The notes below the pieces were generated by a model. It had not been told where the DNA came from, made no database searches, and was given only the letters and a program-made list of their open reading frames with translations. The position numbers and the translations under genes are program-made. From Bacteroidales bacterium (GTDB lineage: Bacteria > Bacteroidota > Bacteroidia > Bacteroidales > UBA932): a stretch of DNA of 34,257 bases. The first letter of the stretch is position 1; each line of letters opens with the position of its first letter. Where the stretch lies: positions 1 through 34,257 of the forward strand of contig JAGCXV010000033.1 of the NCBI GenBank assembly GCA_017961175.1, written 5' to 3'. This document shows positions 8,717 through 17,674 of this stretch, in pieces.

Positions 8717-9412
8717 ATGAAAAGAGTTTACGATTTTCTGGCTGCCCTTTCCAGAAACAACAACAAGGTCTGGTTTGATGCCCACAAGGACCGTTATCTT
8801 GAGGCAAAGAAGATCTTTGAGGATTTTACCGCTGAGTTGATTGATGAAGTGGCAAAGTGGGATGAGTATGTTTCCGCCTCCAAACCGACCGTAAAGCAGA
8901 GTACCTACAGGATATACCGGGATCTCCGCTTTTCCAGGGACAAGAGCCCTTACAAGACCCATATGGGAGCATTTGTGGTTCCGGGCGGAAAGAAGGCTCC
9001 GTACTGCGGCTACTATTTCCATCTTGAGCCACCTCAGAAGAAGGGGCTCATAGGAGGGAATATGTTGTTTGTCGGCCTGTATCAGCCTGATCCGAAGATT
9101 ATTGCAAGTTTCAGGGATGAAGTGTCCGTCAACGGGGATCCTTTCCTGGAGGCTGTAGCTAAAGCCAAGGGTTTTGACCTCTATACTGAAGGTCTTTCCA
9201 GGAAGGTTCCTGCAGGTTTTGAGAACGTGGAAAAGGAGGAGTGGAAGGATCTTCTGAGAATGAAGGACGTTAACCTTACGATGGCGATGGACGAGAAGTT
9301 CCTGTTTGCCCCGAATCTCGCCAAGAGGGTAGCTGCCCGGCTTAAAAGGTGCAAGGACTTTTCCTTCATTCTTAACCGGTGCGTCGATTATGCTTTGGAG
9401 GGCAATCTATGA
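8717..9412 (+). CDS. DUF2461 (TIGR02453) family protein
   Basis: A 231-residue protein. Family features include the N-terminal FLAALSRNNNKVWFDAHKD, the central YRIYRDLRFSRDKSPYKTH and the YYFHLEP segment. The family is widespread in bacteria and fungi, usually about 210-240 residues, and has no firmly known activity. No signal peptide or membrane segment is seen, so it should be cytoplasmic. Its stop overlaps the start of the next gene (ATGA), suggesting co-transcription, but the products need not share a pathway. Confidence 0.85.
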   Translation: MKRVYDFLAALSRNNNKVWFDAHKDRYLEAKKIFEDFTAELIDEVAKWDEYVSASKPTVKQSTYRIYRDLRFSRDKSPYKTHMGAFVVPGGKKAPYCGYYFHLEPPQKKGLIGGNMLFVGLYQPDPKIIASFRDEVSVNGDPFLEAVAKAKGFDLYTEGLSRKVPAGFENVEKEEWKDLLRMKDVNLTMAMDEKFLFAPNLAKRVAARLKRCKDFSFILNRCVDYALEGNL

Positions 9413-10530
9413 ATCGAAAGTGGCTGATAGTTATGCTGTGTGCTGCAGTGGCTATTGCCGCTGTTGCAATACTTGCATCCAGAAGGAATATGAATAAAGG
9501 AGACCATTATACCTTGTACATAGGCGGTTACGGTAAAGCTGCCGTCAAGTGCGTTTTCAACGCCAAGAGTATGGAAAACAGCATCAGCCGCGATTTCAAG
9601 GCAAGGCATCCGTCTTATCTCCTTACGGTAGATTCTCCGATGAGAGTGTACGGGGTTAGCGAGAGCGGAGCGCGTTCAGGAGTCTGGGGCTATATGGACA
9701 ACTCTCTGGACCAAAGTCTTGGAGATGTCAAAGACGGGGGCGTGGATGCCTGTTATCTGGCATATTTCAATAACCATCTGCTGACTGCCGGCTACGGGAA
9801 GGGTAGCATCGGGGTTTATCCTCTGGATACTGCAGGGAATATAATGCCTGCATCCCAGATAGTTAATTTCCCTTCTGCCGGTGGAGTCTCCAGGCTTCAT
9901 ATGGTAAAGGTTCTGACAGCTCCTCAGACCGGCAACAATTACCTGCTTGCCACTGACAAGGGGTGCGACAGGGTTTATTTTTTCCGCATCGCCGAGACTG
10001 AAAAAGGGCTGAGGCTCAGGCAGTGTGATTCCGCATTTATCTCCACTCCGAAGGGCTATGGACCAAGGCATATGGAATTCTCGAAGGACGGTAAGTTTAT
10101 GTACCTGCTGTGCGAAACCAGCGGGATGATACTTGTCTATACCATAAAAGAAGTGGACGGAAATATCATACTGCACCAGATTCAGGAGGCGGTTTCAGAC
10201 AAGAAGAAAGCCGGAGCCAGCGCAGACATTCATCTTTCTCCGGACGGAAAGTTCCTTTATTCTTCCAACCGCCGGGGCAAGGATGGCATAGCCATATTCA
10301 AAACTTCTGAGGACGGAACGATCACAAGAATAGCGTATCAGGTTACGCTTCAGTGGCCAAGGAGCTTTGCCATTTCTCCGGACGGAGACTTTATGTTCGT
10401 GTGCTGCCAGAAATACAAGGCTGTGCAGATATTCCGCATAGACAAATCATCCGGCTATCTTGCCAATACCGGAAAGATGATAATGTTCCCTGACCTGGAA
10501 CCTTCCTGTATTCTTGTAAGAAACAACTAA
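9409..10530 (+). CDS. beta-propeller lactonase-family protein (6-phosphogluconolactonase-like), exported
   Basis: A 373-residue protein. The start at 9409 is preferred because it makes an ATGA overlap with the upstream stop and is followed at once by a signal/anchor segment (RKWLIVMLCAAVAIAAVAIL). The rest shows seven-bladed propeller repeats: YTLYIGGYG, DACYLAYFNNHLLTAGYG, GPRHMEFSKDGKFMYLLCE, DIHLSPDGKFLYSSNR and SFAISPDGDFMFVCCQ. These fit the lactonase (Pgl/YbhE) family. Cytoplasmic Pgl hydrolyses 6-phosphogluconolactone. This version is exported or membrane-tethered, so its substrate is probably different and cannot be assigned. It converges with the GH89 gene, their stops overlapping by about 4 bp. 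Confidence 0.78.
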   Translation: MNRKWLIVMLCAAVAIAAVAILASRRNMNKGDHYTLYIGGYGKAAVKCVFNAKSMENSISRDFKARHPSYLLTVDSPMRVYGVSESGARSGVWGYMDNSLDQSLGDVKDGGVDACYLAYFNNHLLTAGYGKGSIGVYPLDTAGNIMPASQIVNFPSAGGVSRLHMVKVLTAPQTGNNYLLATDKGCDRVYFFRIAETEKGLRLRQCDSAFISTPKGYGPRHMEFSKDGKFMYLLCETSGMILVYTIKEVDGNIILHQIQEAVSDKKKAGASADIHLSPDGKFLYSSNRRGKDGIAIFKTSEDGTITRIAYQVTLQWPRSFAISPDGDFMFVCCQKYKAVQIFRIDKSSGYLANTGKMIMFPDLEPSCILVRNN

Positions 10531-12758
10531 AGGGCTTCCTTCCACTTCTCGAACATACGGACAGCGGTTTCATACTCGTTTCCGTACTGTCTTGGCGCAT
10601 AGTTCTTTGGAGTGATTATCCAGTTCCATTCCCATTGCCTGAGTTCTGAGTAGAAGGCATCTGCCTCTATGGCCTCCCTGCCGGAAGTCCTTGGCAGAGC
10701 TTCCTCGTATGCCTTGTAGTCTTTCCAGGTTCCGTCCAGAAGTTTTTCCCTCAGCATTGAGTGGAACTTATCCCATCGCGGAAGATAATAGTCACGGATC
10801 AGGCCGCTCCATTCTCTCCAGGAATAGTCGAAGAGATAGTTTGTGCCGCTTTCCTTGTCAGGTCCCCACTGGGTTACCAGCAGAGACTGGTTATAGTCGT
10901 AAAGGGCTGCTTCTTCAGGATTTGTGGCCCATCCGAGGGCTTTTTCTATCTTATCCTCAAAACTGTATTCGCGGCGTGTTCCCACAAGCGTGTCGAGGTC
11001 TGCCAGAAGATCGTGGAACATGGATGTGTACTTGTCATACTCGGCGATGTTTCCGCTGTTGAAAGCCTCTTCCACCTTTTCCAGAATCTTGTAGGCCAGG
11101 TTGCTCATATACTGCCTCTGGACATCCACGATGTCGAACCTTATGCCGTCTGTAGCGTCAGGAAGGCCTGATAGTATGTCCATTACTATGAGGAGGGAGT
11201 CATTGTCGTAAGGGAAGTTGAACGCTCCGCTAGGGCCGGATTTCTTGACGTGTAGAGCTGGTCTTGCGGCTATGGCGGAACTTCTTTCGGTGCCGTCCGT
11301 TCCTCTCTTGTAGGCGGTTCTTATAAGGAGTTCCAGGGCGCTTGTGGTGTAGTCTGATACATAGCCGTATCTGCCTGCGCTGTAGTCTTCTTCCCAAGCA
11401 ACCAGATTAGCCTTGTCCTGCTTGAGTGGCATCTGGAGAGCCAGGTCATAATAGAGAGGATTCTGGCAGATTCCTTCCATGAAAACTCCCGTTCCGATGG
11501 CTTTTTCACCGGCATCCCTGGCCTTTAGGAACTGGTTATCTGCCAGTGCCTTTACATCTCCGTGGAGTTTTATCCTTCCACCGAAATTATGAAGGTTCCC
11601 GGCAAGGTAGCTGTAGCCCCAGAATCTCTCCTGCCCGTCTTTCCTAGGGGTGTAGTCAGGGTCTGCAAGGTCCAGGATGATCAGAGAGTCTTTAGGAATT
11701 GCCGTGACGATTCCCTTGGTAGGGGTCCAGCCCTGCATAATCCAGTATTTGAAGTCAGGGTCAGCTATGCTGTTGAGTTTCATTATGGAATGAGCGACAT
11801 CTGCAAGATAGATGCTGTCTGTGGAAACCGGAGAACTCTCGTGGAACGGGTCTGCTGCATAGAAACCGTGGAGCCCGTAGAGTTTGGCTTCCTCCTCAAA
11901 GAATATCTTTCCGAAGTCCAGAAACAATGAGTCTGTAGGGTCAAGCTGATATACAGGAGGGAAGCCGCACCAGTCTTCCTTAGCTACGATCGTAGCATTA
12001 GGATAGATGTCCTTGAAAGCGGCCGGAACATTGCCGGCAAATCCCTGCTGTATAGGGTGCATTCCGAGTTCTATTTCTCTCTGCATCACTTTCTTGCCCA
12101 GTTCTATATGGCTGTCGATCCAGGATTTCGGAAGAGGACCCGCAAAACTTTCGATATTTCCCATCCACTGCCAGGCAAAGTATGCCGGCCCACACAGATA
12201 CTGCCTTGCCTGAAGGTCAGTGTAGCCGCATCTGAGCAGGGCGTTGTACCATACTCCTTCCAAGCCGGTAACCTGAAGTGGCATGTTCACGCCGTTCATT
12301 GCCAGAAAGTCTATTGTCCACTGCCAGTCTTCCCAGTCCCACCAGGCAGCGGTGTAGCTGAAAGAACAGTAGTTGAAAAACGAACGGTACTCTCCGTTGA
12401 TTTCTCCCTCCGTCCTGGAGGGAAGAGGCAGGGTAGATGGAAGCTCGATATGGTTTCCGCAATAGGAGAGATTGACATTGCACCATTTCCTCAGGTATTG
12501 GTAATAGGCTACGCAAAGGGAAATTGTGGTGTTTCCCTCCAGCAGGATTTTTTCGTCCCTGGTGTCGTAAGCATATCGCTGAGGACCTTCTTCCGGGGTG
12601 ATTTTCAGCGTAAAGGAAGAAGAATACCCTGGAGTTACCCTTTCAATAAGGGCTTTAACTGCTTTTTCTTTTCCGTCCTTCCAGTCTGACGGAGAATTCT
12701 TTGTGCAGGAAACAAGAAGTGCAGCGGCAATGATGGCTGCGGCAATATATTTTTTCAT
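10527..12758 (-). CDS. alpha-N-acetylglucosaminidase, GH89 (NAGLU-like) lipoprotein
   Basis: A 743-residue lipoprotein. The start at 12758 (MKKYIAAAI) is chosen over an ATG nine codons upstream because it begins a proper signal peptide with lipobox LLVSC (Cys18) and lies 1 bp after the previous stop. GH89 enzymes remove terminal alpha-linked GlcNAc, for example from mucin glycans or heparan sulfate. Recognisable family segments are YYQYLRKWCNVNLSYCGN, WWDWEDWQWTIDFLAMNGVN, LEGVWYNALLRCGYT, GMHPIQQGFAGNVP, DPFHESSPV, NLHNFGGRIKLHGD and GVFMEGICQNPLYYDLALQM. Length agrees with human NAGLU and bacterial GH89 cores, without an extra binding module. It should sit on the cell surface or periplasmic face. 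It is last in an operon with an endonuclease and a small unknown protein. No SusC/D pair is nearby. Confidence 0.9.
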   Translation of the reverse strand: MKKYIAAAIIAAALLVSCTKNSPSDWKDGKEKAVKALIERVTPGYSSSFTLKITPEEGPQRYAYDTRDEKILLEGNTTISLCVAYYQYLRKWCNVNLSYCGNHIELPSTLPLPSRTEGEINGEYRSFFNYCSFSYTAAWWDWEDWQWTIDFLAMNGVNMPLQVTGLEGVWYNALLRCGYTDLQARQYLCGPAYFAWQWMGNIESFAGPLPKSWIDSHIELGKKVMQREIELGMHPIQQGFAGNVPAAFKDIYPNATIVAKEDWCGFPPVYQLDPTDSLFLDFGKIFFEEEAKLYGLHGFYAADPFHESSPVSTDSIYLADVAHSIMKLNSIADPDFKYWIMQGWTPTKGIVTAIPKDSLIILDLADPDYTPRKDGQERFWGYSYLAGNLHNFGGRIKLHGDVKALADNQFLKARDAGEKAIGTGVFMEGICQNPLYYDLALQMPLKQDKANLVAWEEDYSAGRYGYVSDYTTSALELLIRTAYKRGTDGTERSSAIAARPALHVKKSGPSGAFNFPYDNDSLLIVMDILSGLPDATDGIRFDIVDVQRQYMSNLAYKILEKVEEAFNSGNIAEYDKYTSMFHDLLADLDTLVGTRREYSFEDKIEKALGWATNPEEAALYDYNQSLLVTQWGPDKESGTNYLFDYSWREWSGLIRDYYLPRWDKFHSMLREKLLDGTWKDYKAYEEALPRTSGREAIEADAFYSELRQWEWNWIITPKNYAPRQYGNEYETAVRMFEKWKEAL

Positions 12759-12759
12759 A

Positions 12760-13077
12760 TTATCCTTGATAGATTCTATAATCAACAGTGCTTATTTTTC
12801 CCTTTTGGAAAGAAACCGTCACCTTCAGCTTGCTGAACGGGCGCAAAGGATCGTCCAGCATCATTTTGGACAGAGGAAAAATCTCCCAGCAGTCTATGTC
12901 TGATTTCTCCTTTTCCTTGGTAACCCTTTGGCTGAAAATGACCTGCCGGTCGAATATCTTTATTTTCACCGAAGTGGAGAGGCAGTCGGACGGGTCAAAA
13001 CCGTTTTTAGCCATATTGTTTACCGCATATTCTGCGATGAGGTTCAGGTAGGGTGGGAGTGGGTGAATCCTTGTCAT
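12760..13077 (-). CDS. small hypothetical protein between endonuclease and GH89 genes
   Basis: I do not recognise this 105-residue protein. The start at 13077 (MTRIHPLPPY) is chosen because it lies 4 bp after the endonuclease stop. An ATG at 13119 would overlap the endonuclease by 38 bp. It has no signal peptide or membrane segment. The first part looks helical (LNLIAEYAVNNMAKNGF), followed by strands (SVKIKIFDRQVIFSQRV, KLKVTVSFQKGKISTVDYRI). Its stop lies 1 bp before the GH89 start, so translation of all three genes is probably coupled. Confidence 0.6.
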   Translation of the reverse strand: MTRIHPLPPYLNLIAEYAVNNMAKNGFDPSDCLSTSVKIKIFDRQVIFSQRVTKEKEKSDIDCWEIFPLSKMMLDDPLRPFSKLKVTVSFQKGKISTVDYRIYQG

Positions 13078-13081
13078 ATCT

Positions 13082-13945
13082 TCAGTGTTTTTTGTTTCTG
13101 CCTTTCGGCGAATTGTCAAACATTCCGGTGTAATTCCTTATGACTTTGCCTTTCTGGTCATAAACCTTTACGTTGTTCTCGAAACCATAAGGTCTCTTTT
13201 CGTTTCCGTGATAGAGGATCTTGATTTCATAAGACACCTTATGTCCTTGTTTCTTGGCGTTTATGGCTTTTTTCTCGAGCTCCAGGATTTCTCCGCTGTT
13301 GAGGTCTCTTCTCTGGGGAACAAAGTTTATCTGCTCTGCCGGGCCGTCTAGAGCCTGAGGGATAAGATGGCCGCAATTGTCTCCGGAGACTCCGTCCTTG
13401 AACTTTACGGAGTATTTCTGGGAACTCTGATTCCTTCCCCTGGACTTAAGCTTAAGGTCCGGGCAGTAAACCCTCTTGATTCTTCCCTTGTCGTCTGTAT
13501 AGTAGCTTATGTTGTCCACCAGATAGATGGCAGATGGGAGGTGTACAGAGTTCAGAAGCATGTTAACATACACTTCCTTTCCGTTTTTAGGCTTTACTCC
13601 CGCATCGGCGACAATCATGCTTTCACTTACAAGTCCGCAGAACTGCCCCCTGTTGTCGAATGCGGCAATCCATCTCTGGTTTCTTCCTCCACGGGGAACT
13701 CTGGAGAGCAGGTTGCCGGCCTTGCGCTGGGAGGAGGTGTCCCTTCCTTTGCACAATGTTCGAAGGTCAATGAACTTGAACTTCTTGAAATCTACGGTGT
13801 AATACTTGTGGGCGCAGGCCTCGTTCCACCAGGATTTCAGCTTGGAAGACCTTTCCAGCGGATTGTCCTTGAACGGGGTGTATGATGCCAGTGCCAGAGG
13901 CAGAAGCAGCGCCGCCAATAATGAAAATATAGAGGCTCTTTTCAT
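13082..13945 (-). CDS. secreted DNA/RNA non-specific endonuclease (Endonuclease_NS_2-like)
   Basis: A 287-residue protein with an N-terminal signal peptide (ASIFSLLAALLLPLALA). The C-terminal catalytic part carries DNCGHLIPQALDGPAEQINFVPQ followed closely by LN. This matches the beta-beta-alpha metal nuclease pattern (D-x-x-GH ... N-x-VPQ ... LN) of the PF13930 type, with the conserved His as general base. The tail KVSYEIKILYHGNEKRPYGF is also typical. Expected substrate is extracellular or periplasmic DNA/RNA, for nutrient use or defence. No immunity gene is obvious beside it, unless the small downstream protein serves that purpose. No toxin-delivery domain is present, so a housekeeping nuclease is more likely than an effector. 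Confidence 0.78.
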   Translation of the reverse strand: MKRASIFSLLAALLLPLALASYTPFKDNPLERSSKLKSWWNEACAHKYYTVDFKKFKFIDLRTLCKGRDTSSQRKAGNLLSRVPRGGRNQRWIAAFDNRGQFCGLVSESMIVADAGVKPKNGKEVYVNMLLNSVHLPSAIYLVDNISYYTDDKGRIKRVYCPDLKLKSRGRNQSSQKYSVKFKDGVSGDNCGHLIPQALDGPAEQINFVPQRRDLNSGEILELEKKAINAKKQGHKVSYEIKILYHGNEKRPYGFENNVKVYDQKGKVIRNYTGMFDNSPKGRNKKH

Positions 13946-13953
13946 AACTTCTA

Positions 13954-13971
13954 CAAATTTAGGTATTTTTG
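13954..13971. promoter_or_regulatory. overlapping divergent promoters, endonuclease operon and pgpH-like gene
   Basis: CAAATTTA (13954-13961) reads TAAATTTG on the minus strand, and TATTTTTG follows on the plus strand at 13964-13971. Both match TAnnTTTG and are separated by only 2 bp. The polymerase footprints would overlap fully, so the two genes probably cannot be initiated at the same time. Confidence 0.65.
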
Positions 13972-13987
13972 CAGAAAATGACTGAAT

Positions 13988-16027
13988 ATGGAAAGGGTCG
14001 ATTTCTATAAACTGAGGCGAGTGTTCGGGAAAAGAAGCAACTTTCTTGTCCTGGGCATTGCCCTGGTCGTGATGATGATATTCTATCCGGTAGACGGAAA
14101 GTTCAGATACCAGTACAAGAAAGGCTCTCCGTGGCTTTACGAGACTCTGGTTTCTCCGATAGATTTCCCTCTGCTTAAAACCCAGCAGGAGCTTGCCGAG
14201 GAAAGGAACCGCGCAGCGGAATCCATGATCCAGTATTTCCGTTCGGATGAGGGCGTGAAGAGCCAGGTGCTCACCGATTTCAGCGGGAAATGCCTGGCAG
14301 ACAGCGTGCCTGCCGCTATCAGTGACGCCGTAACGGAATCTCTGGTAAAGGTTTACAATATGGGAGTCCTGCCGGAAAGGACGCTCACAGACAAGACCGT
14401 ATTCATTCAGAGGGGAAGAAACGCGCTCCCGGAAATCGAGAAAGACCTCTATACTCCGTCAAAGGCGCTTAAGCTTGTTCGTTCAGACCTCAAGTACGCC
14501 CTTCCGCATCTGAATCCGGATTCCCTGATGGACGCGCTGGATATAGCAACTCTCCTGGTTCCGAACCTGGCTTTTGACCAGAATACCACGGAAGAACTCC
14601 ATCACAGGGCGGCAGACTACATATCTCCGACCAAGGGAATGGTCTATGCCGGAGAACATATAGTGACTGAAGGAGAGACGGTTACAGCGGAAATCGCCGA
14701 GATGCTGGATTCATTCAAGGCGGAATACCAGAAGAGCGTGGGGTATTCCGGAAACCTGCTCCTTCTCCATCTTGGGCATGCGCTGATCATAATCATCCTG
14801 CTGATTATGGTTTACGTGGCGGTTTATTTCTCTGACCCGGATGTACTCAGGCACCAGAACGAGTTCAACTTCGTGATCTTCATCCTCTGCCTGAACTTTG
14901 TGGTAATGATGCTTGTCAGGAAGATTTCCCCTGAGTTCCTGTATCTGGTTCCGTTTGCAGTCACGGTGCTGTACCTTAGCGCGTTCCTTTACAACAGGGT
15001 GGTGCTTCCGGTTTATCTTGTTTCCATCATGCCACTGCTGCTGATTTCCGAGAACGGAGTCGAGCTGTTCACAATAGCCGCGGCGGCAGGCTGCATCGCC
15101 TTTGTTTCCTTCTCCCTGTACGAAAGGGGATGGCTGCAGTTCATAAATACGATTTACATATTCATTGTTTGCGCTATCGTCCATATCGGATTCAAGCTCA
15201 TCGCAGACGGAACAATCTTCCCGATAGAAAGCAAGATTTATCTTTACCTGTTCATAGCCAGCATTTTGGTGGTAATCATATATCCGTTTGTCTTCCTTAT
15301 GGAGAAGATATTCTATATGGTTTCCATTTCCACTCTCAAAGACCTTTCAGACACGGAGAACGCCCTTCTGGAAGAATTGTCAGCAAAGGCTCCCGGTACA
15401 TTCCAGCACTCTCTCCAGGTGGCCAACCTGGCCGAGAGGGCAGTGGTGGCAATCGGAGGAAACCCGAGAATCGCCAGGGCCGGAGCCCTGTATCACGATA
15501 TAGGAAAGATGAGCAACCCTCAGGCCTTTATCGAGAACGCTGCCCCAGGCGTTGACCTTCACAAGGACCTCTCTCCAATGGAGAGCGCTCAGTTGATAAT
15601 CAAGCACGTGGAAGATGGAATCACACTGGCCGAGAAGCACAAGCTGCCTCAGCTGGTGCAGGATTTCATACTCTCCCACCACGGGCATTCGATGACAGAG
15701 TATTTCTACAATGTTTACTGCAACGGTGGCGGAGATCCTCAGAACAAGGCGATGTTCACCTACAAGGGCAACCTGCCTGTTTCCAAGGAAGAGGTTGTGG
15801 TTATGATCGCCGATGCTGTAGAGGCTGCTTCGCGCTCACTTAAAGAGTATTCTGAAGAGAGTATCGCTGCCCTTGTGGACAACGTGGTGGCAAAGAGAAT
15901 CTCCGGAAACCAGCTCATACGTTCAGATGTGACGTTCCGTAACCTGAATACGATCAAGGCGGTTATGAAGCGTCAGATCAAGGAAATCTATCACGCTAGG
16001 ATAGCCTATCCGAAGAGAAAGGCCTAG
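13988..16027 (+). CDS. HD-domain membrane phosphohydrolase, PgpH-like (7TMR-HDED plus HD)
   Basis: A 679-residue membrane protein. A first transmembrane helix (residues about 18-34) is followed by an extracytoplasmic domain of about 220 residues, then a block of hydrophobic helices (about 255-450), and a cytoplasmic HD domain. The HD metal site shows H474 (QHSLQVANLAER), H503-D504 (ALYHDIGKM), then ILSHHGHS and a late IADAVEAASRSL. This is the 7TMR-HDED/7TM-HD arrangement of PgpH, which hydrolyses cyclic di-AMP in Listeria. Cyclic-di-AMP phosphodiesterase activity is therefore likely but inferred. No diadenylate cyclase gene is in the window. It converges with lnt, the stops overlapping. Confidence 0.85.
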   Translation: MERVDFYKLRRVFGKRSNFLVLGIALVVMMIFYPVDGKFRYQYKKGSPWLYETLVSPIDFPLLKTQQELAEERNRAAESMIQYFRSDEGVKSQVLTDFSGKCLADSVPAAISDAVTESLVKVYNMGVLPERTLTDKTVFIQRGRNALPEIEKDLYTPSKALKLVRSDLKYALPHLNPDSLMDALDIATLLVPNLAFDQNTTEELHHRAADYISPTKGMVYAGEHIVTEGETVTAEIAEMLDSFKAEYQKSVGYSGNLLLLHLGHALIIIILLIMVYVAVYFSDPDVLRHQNEFNFVIFILCLNFVVMMLVRKISPEFLYLVPFAVTVLYLSAFLYNRVVLPVYLVSIMPLLLISENGVELFTIAAAAGCIAFVSFSLYERGWLQFINTIYIFIVCAIVHIGFKLIADGTIFPIESKIYLYLFIASILVVIIYPFVFLMEKIFYMVSISTLKDLSDTENALLEELSAKAPGTFQHSLQVANLAERAVVAIGGNPRIARAGALYHDIGKMSNPQAFIENAAPGVDLHKDLSPMESAQLIIKHVEDGITLAEKHKLPQLVQDFILSHHGHSMTEYFYNVYCNGGGDPQNKAMFTYKGNLPVSKEEVVVMIADAVEAASRSLKEYSEESIAALVDNVVAKRISGNQLIRSDVTFRNLNTIKAVMKRQIKEIYHARIAYPKRKA

Positions 16028-17643
16028 GCCAGTCTCCTTCTCCTCGAGAATATGCCGATAAGGAAGAACGCCGCTGAAATCCAGCAGCATACGAGTCCTG
16101 TGATATCTCCGTACTTTACAAACGGGGTAATCTCCGTGTTTGGATAAATGCTGCCCCTGATAGCACATTCCTCCCACCAAGGTGAAGGCTGGAGAATGTC
16201 TCCCCTCTGGTTGACGATGGCTGAGGTTCCGGTGTTGGCGCTGCGGGCGATATCCCTTCTTGTCTCGATAGCTCTCAGCGATGCATAGTGCAGGTGCTGG
16301 ATGTGGCCGCTTGTATTTTTCCACCAGCCGTCGTTGGTGATTATCGTCATAAGGTCCGCCCCTTCATCCTTGATATAATCCCTGAAGAAGTTCGGGAACA
16401 CGGATTCGTAGCATACGGCGCTACCGATCTTGTGATCGTCATCTGTTATGAAAAGCCCCCTGTAGCTTTGGATTCCGAAGTTTCCGAATCCTCCTCCCAG
16501 GTCAAGCCCCAGGAAGCCCAGAACGCTGGTATTTCCAATGTACGGAACCGTTTCCGCCATCACCACCAGCTTGGATTTGTGGTAGAAACTCAGAGTGCTG
16601 TCTTTTCCCGCAAAAACTGCCGTGTTGAAAAGGTCGTACCAGGAATAGCCCCCCATAGGCCTGGCGGAACGTGTAGGCTTGTTTTCTTCCGGATAAATGA
16701 GTTGCGTAACAGCTCCAAAAATGAAGTTGACATTGTTGGAGCGGGCAAACGATCTTATACTGTCAAGCGTAGGACAGCCGGCTGGATAGTTTTCAACTAT
16801 GTTCCCGGCAGTGCGTGAAGGGTTGAAGAATGTTTCAGGAGCCACAGCCAGGAAGGTGGAGTCCGTTATGTTGGTCTTTGCCAGCCCAAGAAGAATCTCG
16901 TCCTGCTGCCTCTGTGTCTTGCCTCCGAACTTGTCCTGGTAAGGGTCTATGTTCGGCTGAAGGATCACAACCTCTTTGGCATCAGAATGGCTGAAAGACG
17001 CGATTCTCTTTCCGTATTCAGCATATCTGATATGGGAAAGGACAATAGGAACAGCAATCAGAAGAGTGGCTCCCAGAGCCCACCATCCGGCCTTGCGCCT
17101 TTCAGAAACGTTAAGCAGTGTTTTGAAAATCAGACCGTTTGCAAGCAGGATCCAGAATGATCCGGCAGTGGAACCTGTAACCTCATACCACTGGATATGC
17201 TTGATGCTCTGGGCGAAACTGTTGCCCAGGTTAAGCCACGGCCAGGTAACCTGCCAATCCTGGTAGAGATGCTCCCAGGCGCACCAGAAGGCAGCCAGTG
17301 CAAGATAGGGGAAGAATCCGGAGAATCTTTGCCTGAGAAACCTGAAAAGACGGAAAACCACGGCCATCTGCAGGGCGTTCAGGATTATCGCGGCAACAGC
17401 CCCGGCCGGAGTTGCGTACCAGATCCACCAGGTGGCGACAATGTTCCAGAGAAGGAATCCGGAGTAGTAGCAAAGCCCGAAATGCCTTATGCCGTTTTCC
17501 GTGGCAATCCTTTCCGCTGAAAGCAGGGGCAGAAAGGCTACCAGGCTAATCAGACCGCAATGCGGGTATATGTAAGGTATGGAAAGCAGGAGCCCGGATA
17601 TCAGGCTCAGTATCCAAAGTTTTCCCAGGCTATTTTTTTTCAT
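16024..17643 (-). CDS. lnt: apolipoprotein N-acyltransferase
   Basis: A 539-residue inner-membrane enzyme that adds the third acyl chain to lipoproteins, the last step after Lgt and LspA. The start at 17643 (MKKNSLGK) is chosen because the frame upstream of it runs through the promoter and the divergent lysE gene. About six hydrophobic segments fill the first 230 residues. The nitrilase-like periplasmic domain follows with the expected Glu-Lys-Cys triad: VAPETFF, YHKSKLVVMAETVPY and SAVCYESVFP. The DLMTIITNDGWWKNTSGHIQH segment is also typical. A C-terminal membrane segment (CCWISAAFFLIGIF) closes it. The -7 box ends only 4 bp before the ATG, so the transcript may be leaderless. Its substrates would include the pilus and GH89 lipoproteins encoded here. 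Confidence 0.93.
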   Translation of the reverse strand: MKKNSLGKLWILSLISGLLLSIPYIYPHCGLISLVAFLPLLSAERIATENGIRHFGLCYYSGFLLWNIVATWWIWYATPAGAVAAIILNALQMAVVFRLFRFLRQRFSGFFPYLALAAFWCAWEHLYQDWQVTWPWLNLGNSFAQSIKHIQWYEVTGSTAGSFWILLANGLIFKTLLNVSERRKAGWWALGATLLIAVPIVLSHIRYAEYGKRIASFSHSDAKEVVILQPNIDPYQDKFGGKTQRQQDEILLGLAKTNITDSTFLAVAPETFFNPSRTAGNIVENYPAGCPTLDSIRSFARSNNVNFIFGAVTQLIYPEENKPTRSARPMGGYSWYDLFNTAVFAGKDSTLSFYHKSKLVVMAETVPYIGNTSVLGFLGLDLGGGFGNFGIQSYRGLFITDDDHKIGSAVCYESVFPNFFRDYIKDEGADLMTIITNDGWWKNTSGHIQHLHYASLRAIETRRDIARSANTGTSAIVNQRGDILQPSPWWEECAIRGSIYPNTEITPFVKYGDITGLVCCWISAAFFLIGIFSRRRRLA

Positions 17644-17647
17644 ATCC

Positions 17648-17665
17648 CAAAAATAAGTAAATTTG
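17648..17665. promoter_or_regulatory. overlapping divergent promoters, lnt and LysE-family gene
   Basis: CAAAAATA (17648-17655) reads TATTTTTG on the minus strand, and TAAATTTG lies on the plus strand at 17658-17665. Both are perfect TAnnTTTG boxes, 2 bp apart, the same geometry as at 13954-13971. The lnt ATG begins 4 bp beyond its box and the LysE ATG 9 bp beyond its own, so both mRNAs would have very short or no leaders. Confidence 0.65.
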
Positions 17666-17674
17666 CGCCTTGTT

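Noticed and set aside
7668-8720. 350-codon open frame on the plus strand
   Set aside because: It is antisense to the AsmA-like gene and overlaps the divergent promoters and the DUF2461 start; it has no recognisable motif.
12057-12689. 210-codon open frame on the plus strand
   Set aside because: It is antisense to the well-supported GH89 gene and is a by-product of codon bias.
12786-13119. Upstream starts for the GH89 gene (12785) and the small unknown gene (13119)
   Set aside because: Both overlap the preceding gene more than needed. The later starts give a clean lipoprotein signal in one case and a 4-bp gap in the other.
13082-13945. Polymorphic toxin / contact-dependent effector
   Set aside because: The protein has only a signal peptide and a nuclease part, with no delivery domain, repeats or certain immunity partner.
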